Origin: Tuctoria greenei
Lineage: Eukaryota; Streptophyta; Magnoliopsida; Poales; Poaceae
NCBI GenBank assembly: GCA_036927565.1
Contig: JAYESD010000005.1
Span: 10,136,565-10,200,564, forward strand
Direction of reading: 5' to 3'
DNA length: 64,000 nt
Part shown: piece after piece, positions 10,821 to 20,815 of the stretch
Numbering within the stretch: position 1 is the stretch's first letter
How the letters are laid out: every line of letters starts with the position of its first letter
Made by a program: the position numbers and the translations under genes
Notes under the pieces: generated by a model
What the model saw: the letters and a program-made list of their open reading frames with translations, nothing else
Databases searched by the model: none
What the model was told of the DNA's origin: nothing

Positions 10821-13575
10821 TGTGACACCCAATTCCAAAAATGAACCAAGTGAACGCATATGTGTGCCCAGGACGTTGATCACACATACACGAGTGCATC
10901 ACAAACGTATACATACCACAACACAATTTATTAAATAAGTATTTTATTACAATATTCAAATAATCCTCAAATTACAACTCTAATGATTATTAATAAATCT
11001 GAAACTAATGCAGTAGAATAATCTAAACATGAAGCTAAGCAACTAAGCAAGGGATAGAGCGTGGCTCCAAGAAAACCACAGGCAAGTCGACGGCAACACA
11101 TAACCTAGTACTCCGCATTATCCTCAAAATACTCCCAAGCATCACCTGAAACTGTTGGTGGGGGATTGCAAGGGTGAGCACATGTCGTACTCAACAAGTG
11201 TGGGAAAATAATGACATGTAGATTAAACAATGAACGGTAATAAATAATGGCTAGTTGTTGAAAAGTATATTTAAAACATGTAAAAAGCATCCTACAATGT
11301 CAATGTGAATTAATCCCATCATATCCCAAATAAACATAATATTTCATATTCATCATTCATTATCCATCCATATATCATATTCTTACCATCATCATTAACC
11401 ATGACCATTTATCACCATTCAATCCATAACCATAACCAAACAATAACCATACCAATTCTCGAGTTCCAGTCTAATCATGAAAGTTGTCCAGTTGGTCATA
11501 ACCAGGAGCACGGCTATCATAATAGTTTTTAACACTCTACAGAAGTTGTACCACTTTACCAATAAGGTCGTGATTTCATCACCCGTCGACGAATAAAGAA
11601 ACCTCTCTTATGCCAATTATACTTCCTTAGGTGTATGGCCAAGAGATCACAAAATAGCCTTTACAAAAGGACTACCAACACATTCAGACCCACTGAGGTT
11701 TCATCGGTGGTAATGCCTTCAACTGAGCACATCCAACCAAGGGCCCCCTCTTGTGCCGTCCACTATTGCAAACACAACCGACTCCTATTCCCCGCTCCCC
11801 CAAATGATCTGAACAACGCTGGCAATACACCTAATTAATTGGCTAAGCTGCACCCATACTTGGCCTTGTGGTGACACTGTTGTCCTGGCATATTCTCGTA
11901 TGAACCGGTCCTTAGATCCAAGACAAGCAAACCACCATATCATCCAACCCAATCCACAAACCATGCTTGCTTAGATCTCCCAAGTCTCATGTTGCCATTT
12001 AACCATATTCATCAATTCTCATCATCCATAAGTGCATTAATTCATAATTGAGGCATTTAGTTGTTCTCTAATCCCAATTAATTAGAGCGAAGCAAAAAGG
12101 TAAAATGCCCTTCTCGACTCTCTACAATATATTCCAAGCGACAAGGATGGACAAACAAGACTAGTAAACACTTATTGTGGTTTTCCCTTCAATTTGACAC
12201 AAGCATGCAGTTTTGCAAACAAAACACTAAAAACAAGATCAAAATGATCAAGGACACTTGCCTTGCTCTTGAGACTGATTTGGATTGAAGGCTTCAAAGT
12301 TCTGGTTCTACAGGTCTTCGAAAGTCATCTCTAAAGTGATACCTTCTATTCCACGCGACAGACATACAAAACAAATATTACAATCAATAAATGCTCATAT
12401 ATTACTCAATATGTCATGATATGCATAATTAATGCAATTGTGAGATAAAACTTGTTAATGAGTTGCTATTAATATTTACTAACTAGCTACAATGGTTTTT
12501 AACAAGTTTGAACAGGTTTCGAGTTGATTTGAGTCAAATTGGATTCTATTCAACAGTAACAGATTCAGAGGTCGGACAAGTCCGGTTTCAGGGCCGGACT
12601 AGTCTACCCTGTCCAGAAACTGCGAGTTGTGGTTTTTCTAGACAGCGAGATCAAGGGCCAAACTCACGTGGAAAATTGGATGTAGAGGGTATACCGTGAT
12701 TTTAGAGGTCCAAGGGTCGAGAATTGGGTGTGAAACTTGAATCTTGACGATTAGGGTTTGGTGATGGGTGTTGATGACGAATTGGCGATGAAGAATGCCG
12801 ATGTTGAGAAGTTGACAAATATCGCACTTGCTTGATCCTCCTCCTTCCTCCCTTCTCCTTCTTCTCCCTGCGGTGGAGGCTTCTTGACGGTGGCTCTCAC
12901 GAACTAGGGTTAGGGGCTTCCTTCAATTGTGAGAAAGGGATGAAAGGTGGTTGTTGGGGTGTTTATATAGAGGTGGAGGTGGTAGGGTTTGATGGATCTC
13001 GAGTTTAAGGCGGTGAAGGCCAGGGTGGGGTCCCACATGGGCTCCACAAAAGTTGGACACGACGTTCTTGGGTCCAATTAAGGCAAAAACCCAATAACAT
13101 GTCATGGAGGAAAAGATTGGGCACACCGGACACGTCCACTACGGGCCGGACAAGTCCAATAAAAAACAGAGACTTGAACGGACAAGTTCGGTGGGAGTCC
13201 GGACAAGTACGATAATGATCAGAAAGGAAAACGGACAAGTCCGGGGTTGCAAAAGAAGAGGGTTTCCGGACTGGAATTTTGGCAAGATCGGACTAGTCCG
13301 TAGAGAGGTCGGACAAGTCCGAAAAAGATCAAAACCTAAATCGGACTAGTCCGCGCATGGTGTCGAATAACTCCAGGTTCTGAAAATCTGAATTTTCTGA
13401 AACAACGAAGGGTTACCGGACTAGTCCGGGGTTGAGGTCGGACAAGTCCGCACCCTGACAGAATTAAATTGTTGATTAGTCCTAAATTCATTTTAATCTT
13501 GTTCATTTTTATGTTGCTCAATGTTAAACATGTATAATAAAATATGCAATGCATGATGGATTAAAGAGTGTTACA
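10821..13575 (-). repeat. 5' LTR of the chromovirus-like element (2755 bp)
   Basis: On the minus strand it runs from TGTAACACTC (13575) to GGTGTCACA (10821), a TG...CA pair. It aligns with the solo LTR 39285-42099 (2815 bp), for example at the start (TGTGACACC on the plus strand, then ATGAACCAAGTGA and TGTGTGCCCAGGA), at ACATGTCGTACTCAACAAGTGTG and at GTGTATGGCCAAGAGATCACAAAATAGCC. A minus-strand TATATAAA near 12960 is a plausible promoter. The high-coordinate third carries the palindrome array described separately. Confidence 0.85.
12573..13450. repeat. CGGACTAGTCCG / CGGACAAGTCCG array in the gypsy LTR
   Basis: Recognisable units start at 12573, 12595, 13147, 13179, 13200, 13232, 13267, 13289, 13310, 13342, 13417 and 13439. 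Pairs are 20-22 bp apart start to start (12573/12595, 13179/13200, 13289/13310, 13417/13439). The ACTAGT form is a perfect 12-bp palindrome; the ACAAGT form differs in one central base. The units lie upstream of the presumed LTR TATA box on the minus strand. Confidence 0.85.
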
Positions 13576-13677
13576 ATTAGTGATGACTAAAATTAAACTA
13601 AATGGTTGAGTGGAAAATGGATGACTTTATTGTTTTTTTACTCTAAGAACACACACATGCATGCTTTCTTTAGCTTA

Positions 13678-14766
13678 GGCTGTCTCCAACAACAAGATGC
13701 AAAAAAGAGGTCCAATTTTATCATTTGAAGACTGCTACAGTACATTTTTAGTATCTCATTTTCTTCCCTCTCCAACAGAGGACGCACTTCGTACAGCGCA
13801 TCCCTCACCAAAGGCACAAACTGTTTCGCTCCCCACTTCTCTTCTTCTTCTTCCATGCTGGTGGGAGAAGGACGCTGGGGAAGGAGCATCAAGAGGACGT
13901 TGCGTGTTCGTGTAGAGCTCGCGCGTCGAGGCTGCCAAGAAGTGCCGCCAGGAGGAGGACGAGCTCGCGCATCCGGGTGGCGAGGAGCGTCGGAAGGAGG
14001 ACGCTGTGCGCTCACGGAGGCCGCCAAGAAGCACCGCCGGAAAGAGGTCGAGCTCCACGTCCGGGAGGATGACGCTGCGCGCTCACGAAGGCTTAGCTCG
14101 GGCACCGAGGCTGACATGAGTGCTGCCAAGACGAGGCCGAGCTCGCGTGTAGCTGGGAGGAGGCCGAGCTGACGCGTCACCGCGAGGACGAGCGGCTTCG
14201 CCTCGAGGGCGAGGCTGAGGCTGTCAGGAGGAGGCTGCAGGGCACCTCGCCCTCCGCACCACAGCGCGATCAGATGTCGATTCGGACCTCTTCCTCTTCG
14301 GCGGTGGAGCTGTTCGGCGATGGAGGCCATGATTCGGACCTCTTGCTGCATTCTCAGCCTCGTGGGCGCGGGGTCGGCGAAGGACCCGCAGCGGAGCAGC
14401 GGCGCTCGCCATCGCCATCGCGACGCATGCAGGAGGGAGGGGGAGCGCCAGCGAGGAGGGGAGCGGTGGCAGCGGAAGCGAGGCGGGGAAGAAGAGCTTC
14501 GCGTAGAGGGGAGCAGCAGAGGCAGCGGCACCGCCAGCGTGTGGCGATGGGCGAGGCGGCGGGAGGAAGGTGATGGCGCTACGAGGGAGAAGAGAAAAAC
14601 GAAGATGGGAGGATGCAAAGCGCGTTCAGAGTCTGCATGCAAACCGGGAAGCAGCCGAGGCAAAATGAAAATTCGGTTTGGCTCTGCTGTTGGAGGATGA
14701 AAAGGGGACTTTGGAGACGCATTTGAGAAAAAAAAATGACTTTTGCATCTCCTGTTGGAGATAGCT
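13678..14766. mobile_element. PIF/Harbinger-like non-autonomous element, TSD TTA
   Basis: Inverted termini GGCTGTCTCCAACAACAAGATGCAAAA and, at the right end, TTTTGCATCTCCTGTTGGAGATAGCT in inverse, flanked by TTA at 13675-13677 and 14767-14769. The TTA duplication and the termini fit PIF/Harbinger. No DDE transposase is visible. The interior is very GC-rich and open for 384 codons on the minus strand (13638-14792), with biased Arg/Ser/Pro composition that looks like compositional openness rather than a gene. It could be captured host DNA. Confidence 0.75.
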
Positions 14767-14769
14767 TTA

Positions 14770-17231
14770 GAGAGAAAGAGAAGGGTCGTCATCTACCTCT
14801 GCGTCCTCTTCAGGCCCTGCCAACTACCATGCAGCCAAAACTACTTGCGCATTCAGGTACCGTCTCTGTCGACTGTCCTAATTTAGTTGTCGTTTTGTCT
14901 CTGGACACATAAAATAAGAAGGGTTGGAAAAGGTGTGGTGCATAGCAAATAAGTGGGGGTGGGGAGGGGAGAGATAGAGATAAAGATGTATTAGGAAGTG
15001 AGAATGATAAGTAATTATTTGAGAAAATACAGAAGAATAGAATGACTAATAAATATTAGGAATGGAGGGAGTACGGCGCATGGGCCAGAATATTTTTAAT
15101 TTTTTTGTTCATCTAATTACTACATGGTTTATTTACCTGTGATCGTCTTAAATTGATTTATTGATGCAGTATGATCAATTGTCGGGCAACGCGGGATCGA
15201 TCCATGGATAAGCTCGTGAAGATTGGGAGAGAACTTCTCATGAAGCACGTCTCCCCGGTTGACTTGAGACGGGCCGGTTCGTGGAGGTGGCGGGCGAAGG
15301 CACCCACGCGGAGCTGCTTGCCAAGTTCGCGAAGCAGCTCTCCGCCAAACGACGGCAGCGCCAGCTCGAGCTTTCCCAACTAGCATTTCAAAACTAAGTT
15401 TGGTGAATGGGTTGTAAAATACTGTGAAATTTGGTCACGCGTCACACTCTAGCACATGTTCCGTGTTCCTTCGTTCATTGTAGCTTAATAAAGTGAATAA
15501 CCTAGCGGTGTTTTTTCTTGGAAAAGTTATATATGAAAACTTTCAGCTACAAGCCACAAATGTACATTTTCAAATGGTGATGTGCACGTCTCTTGCATGC
15601 AGAGTACTGATCGTTTGCATATTGATTTGTTGACTGTGCATCCCATATATAGTTCAATGCCGTGTCTAAATAAAGGCTATAGCAAATACCATGTAAAACG
15701 GCGGACTGAAACATTCAGTCCACTAGTCTACCATTTGTCCACAAGAAATCTCAGCGAAGCCACCGAGCTACTATTGAGTAGAGTATTTGATGTTATGTTT
15801 TTTTTTGTCCATTGAGCAAGAACGAAGCATCCTGATCAGCTGAAACAATGGCTAGAGTTTTGCTTTTGTTTTTTTCTTTTTTTCTTCTTCTTTTCCCTAC
15901 TGTACAAAAAAAAACTTGCGTTATCGTATCAGTATATATTAATCTGTAGGGGTTTCCCTCCAGTTTTTTTTTTAAAATGTCAGAAACTTTTAAATTCGAT
16001 AATAGGCACCCCCATTAACAATTTTTTGCGTTCCAGAATGCTTGCTCAATGGCAGTGATGGATACCTGAACAAACTACCTCACCAAGTAAGTTACATATT
16101 TTTCTTGACAATAAAAACAGTTATTCTGCTACTTCCATTAAAAAAGGAAGAGGCTTTACAAAAAACAAATAGTCTCAAGCAGAGCTAGCTTAAGCTAACG
16201 CAGTGAGACCATAAAATATGAGTCTACAAAATGAAAAAAATGCATACACACTATTTGTTAGACTACTTCATAAGCCAGAACTTCTTTTCGGGAACTTTAT
16301 AATTCTTGCATTGCAACTATCGGTCTTGCTAAGTGCTAACCTATATAGCTCGATCTCCTCTTCCGCAAGTAAAGCCACCCGCAACTTGTCATTTTGATTT
16401 ACCTGGAAAATCCTCCTGTTTTTTTTTTCCTTTCATGTGTTCGATCATGTATATGTATAGTACTACACCAGCTAATCCGTGTGTTTCATTTCTTTACTCA
16501 TTATTTGCACGATTTCTTGAAAAGTTCCGGCCACCGTAGTTGCCCCATTCTGACCAGTCATATGCAACTCATAGTTAAGTTACATATTTCTCTAGAGACG
16601 TCTGTCCATACTCAGAGATGTCCCTATCAGTATATATTTATCTGTAGCCTGTAGGTGCTTCCCCCCTCCCGTTCTTTTCAAAAAAAAAAAGAAGAAAATT
16701 TCAGACACTTGAAAAGTCGATAATTGACATTCCCATTAACAATTTTTGCCTTCAAATTAAACAGCATGCCCAATGGCAGTACTTGTTAACATGTTCACGC
16801 TAGTGATTCCGCGTGCAAAGAAAAGTATTAGGCAAACCTTGGTGCTGTCAGTACCAGCTGCCTCTGGTTCAATGAAAGCTACCATTGATAATGTATTTAT
16901 GCATTCTGAATTTGAAATATCTTATTACCAGTTCAGAACATTGGAAGATAAGTCAAGGATGTTCTATGGCCTTGGGAAAGCGTATAAGTTATAACACAAG
17001 CACTGTGTGTTGATATATAGGTATTTAACCAGAGATGTTTCCACGATGAAATGGATGATGATGCGTACCTTTGACTTTCTTTTGTCCCTCTCTTTAACGC
17101 AGGAAGTGAGCGGGCAGAGATGCGTACCTGGCATAAGCAAGGGTTTAATAAGCCAAGGGATTCAGCGTCTCAATCGTTGTGCGCATGAACGTGAAGCCAC
17201 TGACTAAAGAATATCACAACAAAAAAAATAT
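14770..17231. other. Unassigned stretch with a duplicated block
   Basis: No gene here is recognised. A plus-strand reading near 15270-15390 gives FVEVAGEGTHAELLAKFAKQ, an ordered-looking peptide that I cannot assign. A block of about 150 bp at 15925-16065 is repeated at 16625-16785: both have CAGTATATATTWATCTGTAG, a poly-purine or poly-pyrimidine run, CCCATTAACAATTTTT and then GC(C/T)CAATGGCAGT. A short open frame follows the second copy (16773-16994). The arrangement could be remains of a gene with a duplicated intron-exon segment, but no start, splice chain or family supports a call. Confidence 0.4.
15000..15074. repeat. Stowaway-like MITE end (partial)
   Basis: The sequence ends GGAATGGAGGGAGTA, the inverse of the CTCCCTCC start typical of Stowaway MITEs, followed by a TA-containing flank. 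The other terminus is not visible, so this is only a fragment or a degenerate copy. Confidence 0.45.
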
Positions 17232-17249
17232 CACTACAGGAAACACGAT

Positions 17250-17500
17250 CATTTGCGACGCCTAACCGCCGCAAATAGCATAATTTGCGACGGCCTGCAC
17301 CATACCGTCGCAAATGCGTAGAGCCGTCCCAAATAGGTTGTTAATTTGCAACTACAGGCCCAAAAGCCCACGCAAATTCCTTGCCCGTCGCAAATAGGGG
17401 TTGTTTGCGATGGCCAGAAAAAAAACCATCACAAATTCATTTAATTGCGACGGCCAACCCTAAATCCGTCGCAATTTACGAGGTCATCGCAAATTAAAGA
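17250..17500. repeat. Left subterminal repeats of CACTA-1 (TTTGCGACGG)
   Basis: Short direct and inverted copies of TTTGCGACGG / CCGTCGCAAA recur every 20-50 bp from the terminus to about 17500. The mirror set is at 22920-23185. In CACTA elements such subterminal motifs bind the TnpA-type protein and bring the ends together; that role is from family knowledge. Confidence 0.85.
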
Positions 17501-17517
17501 GATATACCTGGCCCACC

Positions 17518-18060
17518 ATGGCTCGACTCATTCACTCGCCCTCCTGCCGCTTCGACCCATGCGCACCCGCCGCTGTGCACCCTGTGCCGCCGCCGCTCGT
17601 CCCATCAGGTAAGCCCTCCTCCTCCTCTCTCTCCCTCCCCCCTCCTTGCGAGCCCCCTCCCACCCATGGTCGGCGCCTCCCACACAGGCCGGTGCCTCCC
17701 CACCCATGGTCGGCGCCTCCCTCCCATGGTCGGCGCCTCCCACCCTCCATGGCCGAGCGCTCACCAACACCCCCTCCCGCCCCCTCCTATGGCGGAGCCC
17801 CCCCCCCCCCCCCCCCCACTGCACCCCCCTCCCATGCATTGTCGAGCCCCCCCCCCCCCCTCACCTATGTAACTGAATTGAATTTTGGATGCAATTGAAT
17901 TGTTTTATTATGCAATTGAATTGTTGATTATGCAATTGAATTTTGAAATGCAACTGAATTTAGAAATGCAATTGAATTGTTGACTATGCAATACAATATT
18001 ATGTTTATATTATATTGTTGATTATGCAATTGAATTTACAATGCTTTTTATATTATATTA
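17518..18060. repeat. Low-complexity Pro-rich/C-rich block and AATTGAATTG repeats
   Basis: 17640-17860 holds repeated CCCATGGTCGGCGCCTCCC words and two poly-C runs. It is open on the plus strand for 126 codons (Pro/Ser-rich), but composition alone explains the openness. 17874-18045 then has about seven degenerate copies of ATGCAATTGAATTG. Both sit between the left terminus and the transposase of CACTA-1. Confidence 0.6.
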
Positions 18061-18238
18061 TTTATTATGTTGTTTAGTTAAGATAATTATTTATTAGTTA
18101 GTGGGCTGGGCATAGTGGGCTGGGTTAGACTCGCTGAGCGGCGGATGTGGTGGCGACATACGCGGCGGCGGCCCTGGCGAGCGGCATACGCGGCGGCTTC
18201 GAGACATCACGGAAGCTAACCGCGATGATAACTGTCGC

Positions 18239-19060
18239 TGCCGGTACCCTGCGTACCGGGTATCCCATGATACCGCAAGAAGTGCAAGAGAGTTCCACCT
18301 GTCAGAGTTGAAGGTTCTCTCAGACCCCACATGTCACACGACACTGGACCCACCTTCCTCATATGGGTAGCTCCGGGATTCTGAACTCACAACAGAGGGA
18401 AGCTCCAGAGTTGATACGTGGATAATAACCCCGGACCTAAACCCCAGTAGAGGGAAGCTCCGGTGTCGCCATGTGTATAACAGCTTCGGACCCATCTCAC
18501 TATGAATGGAAGCTTCGGAGATGCCACGTGTGGATCCTCCGGACCTTACACCAACAAGAATATTGGCGGACCTCTAGCAGCACGGACATTCAAGTGACAG
18601 TTAAGGCGGCAGTTACAAGAGCTGATTACGTGTTATTAATGTTGTATTAATGACACACAATCAGTGGACTGTTAATAGGGTTCACACTGCTGTTAAGGCA
18701 TGTTATCACACTATTAATCACTCTTAATACTCATAGACCAGGTATTAGGCTCTTAACACGCTAGGGCCACGTGTCGGGCTAGGCAAACGTTGTAACGGTC
18801 AGTCCTTAGACTATGAAAGGACTGCGCCGCACGGTATAGAGACATATGATCTGACAATCTCATTTGCATACAAGCTTCACCGAACACTCAATAGAAAACA
18901 CACACCCCGTGGAGTAGGGTATTACGCTCAGGAGGCCCGAACCACGTAAATCCCATGTGTCATCATCTTGTTCCTGATCTTCGCGCGCCCAAACCGATAC
19001 AAGAACCTCCGTGGGCTACATTTAGTAGTACCGGGGGAAGTGTCATTCATACTCTTCACA
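18239..19060 (+). mobile_element. Solo LTR of the Tat-lineage family, TSD GTCGC
   Basis: An 822-bp LTR from TGCCGGTACC to CTCTTCACA with GTCGC immediately on both sides (18234-18238 and 19061-19065). It aligns along its length with the LTR at 8179-9028, in the opposite orientation. No internal sequence is present, so it is the product of LTR-LTR recombination after insertion into CACTA-1. With the LTR and one GTCGC copy removed, the flanks rejoin as a CACTA-type GTCGCAAATA context. Confidence 0.92.
18369..18550 (+). repeat. 55-bp tandem modules in the Tat LTR
   Basis: AGCTCC/AGCTTC words occur at about 18369, 18401, 18456 and 18511, and CGGACC words at 18432, 18487 and 18540, giving a 53-55 bp period for the last three modules. 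Homologous modules are in the 8640-8950 part of the other LTR. They sit upstream of the presumed LTR promoter. Confidence 0.7.
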
Positions 19061-19405
19061 GTCGCAAATAAAGTCTCAGGACCATAATTGGCGACGGTAA
19101 CCATCGTTCGTTCACAGGATGTCGTTACTTACGACAAGCTCCCGCGCGTGGACGGCGGGCCCCGGCGGAAGGTTTTCTCCTGTTCATTCCTCCTCTCTTG
19201 TTCTTTCCTCGCCTCCTCTATCGTTGTTGGACATTTGACCCCAAAGCTTGAAGAACTGCACTATTTTTGGGGGGTGCAGTGTAAAACAAGTGAGGTTATG
19301 CTGCCAAAATTTTATTCAAATTCAGGTTTTGTGTCTCGTCAGAAGCGGGATAAATCCTGCATACATTAACGATAATTTCTTCGGCTTTAAACTGCGGAGT
19401 CAAAC

Positions 19406-20815
19406 ATGGGTGAAGACCGCAGCTGGATGTATACTGGTTGGAAGAGCAAAACTGGTGGTCACTCGGATGAGTGGTACATCAAGTTAGATAAATTTTTGGA
19501 TCGAGCATTTTCGTTGTCAACGGATGATAAGGTGCGGTGCCCATTTACGAAATGCCATAACACCAAGTTTTTGAGCAAATTGGATCTTTTGTTTCATTTG
19601 TGTCGAAACGGTTTCACGCCACATTATGAGGTGTGGACCTTCCACGGCGACACTAAATCTCGAGTCATAGTAGAAGTGGATGAGGATGATGATATAACAA
19701 GGGTTGATAGGATGGATGAGATGCTAGAAGCTCGGGAAGAGGAGGATCCTCTTACGAAGGAGGCAGACGAGTTCTTCGAGGAGCTCAAGAAATCCCAACA
19801 GTTGTTGCATGAACACACGGATGTGACCATCCTTGCTTTCTTGACCAAATTTATGGCAATTAAGTCCAAGTATTTTTTTTTCCATCAACTGCTACAACTC
19901 GATGTGTGCCCAGACAACTGCATGTTATTCTGGAAAGAACATGCCAATGAGAACATGTGCTTGAAATGTGGTAAACCAAGGTATGTCGAAGTTGTTAATT
20001 ACGATGATGGTAATGTGATGACAGATGTCGCACATAAGCAGCTTCGTTCCTGTGACACCTCAGTTGAAGCGGTTGTTTTTTTCAAAAAGAACCACAAGAC
20101 ACATGAGATAGCACAAAGAAGGTAAACGTGAGAACAAAGAATTCATGACACATCCGTCGACAGTGATGCATGGAAGGAGCTAGACCGTTCCGATCCAGAT
20201 TTTTCTCGTGATGCGATAAATGTTCGCATCGGGTTAGTGACAGACGAATTCTCACATTTCAGTACAAACGCCACTCCATACTCCTATTGGCCCATCTTTG
20301 TCATTCCATACAACCTACCACCGACTTTTTGTATGAAGAATGAATTCATATTCCTTAGCCTCATTGTACCTGGACCTGATCATCCTGGGTCACATCTCAA
20401 CTTGATGTTGAAACCACTGATCGGAGAATTGAAAATGTTATGGACATGTGTCGAAGCGTACGACAGTTACAAGAAGCAGAAATTCAACCTTCGAGTTGTA
20501 TATTTGTGGTCCCTCCATGATTTTTCGGCATACAACATGCTTTCCGGATGGAGTACTCACGGCCGTCTGACGTGTCCGATATGTGCTTCGGACATGGGTT
20601 GCTTTCGACTAACTCATGGAGGCAAGATATGTTAATTCGATTGTCACAAACGTTGGCCGCCTCCGAATCAAATATTTAGGCAACAGAAGTATGTCTTTCA
20701 AAAGAACACCGTTGTCACTAAAGTACCACCAAAACGTCTCGGTGGGTCAAAAATTTCTCATATGTTGGACAAACTTATGCCAGATGAAGGACATCCTGGA
20801 TATTTCATAGGTTAT
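19406..20815 (+). pseudogene. CACTA-1 TNP2-like transposase, 5' part only, broken
   Basis: The catalytic transposase of En/Spm-type elements. The start at 19406 gives the transposase-associated domain (DRSWMYTGWKS, then CPFTKCHNTKFLSK, HLCRNGFTPHYEVWTFHG) and a segment with CPDNCMLFWKEHANENMCLK. The TNP2 core continues at 20237-20635 (DHPGSHLNLMLKPLIGELKM, LWSLHDFSAYNMLSGWSTHG, LTCPICASDM). A TAA stop follows at about 20634, after which the same frame runs on (FDCHKRWPPPNQIFRQQKYV) to about 20818. A frame break lies between 20125 and 20237. The C-terminal DUF4218 and DUF4216-type regions expected in a full-length protein are missing; TnpA-like sequence follows directly. Confidence 0.8.

Larger units (their letters stand above)
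9029..13575 (-). mobile_element. Ty3/gypsy element, chromovirus-like (Del/Tekay type), truncated by Tat insertion
   Basis: A minus-strand retroelement with 5' LTR (10821-13575), a degenerate primer-binding site, gag and the start of the protease. It is interrupted at 9028 by the Tat element; RT, RNase H and integrase are not in the window. A second copy of the same LTR exists as a solo LTR at 39285-42099. The lineage is suggested by the gag core and the long LTR; without RT or integrase it is not proven. Confidence 0.75.

Noticed and set aside
12573..13450. A CRISPR-like array from regularly spaced palindromes
   Set aside because: The units are 12 bp, spacers vary in length and content, the host is a plant, and the array lies inside an LTR.
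13638..14792. A 384-codon minus-strand ORF as a host gene
   Set aside because: Arg/Ser/Pro-biased composition, no domain, open frames on the other strand too, and it spans both ends of a TTA-flanked element.
17518..17898. A proline-rich protein gene
   Set aside because: Openness follows from poly-C and a repeated CCCATGGTCGGCGCC phrase; it lies in the CACTA subterminal region with no domain.
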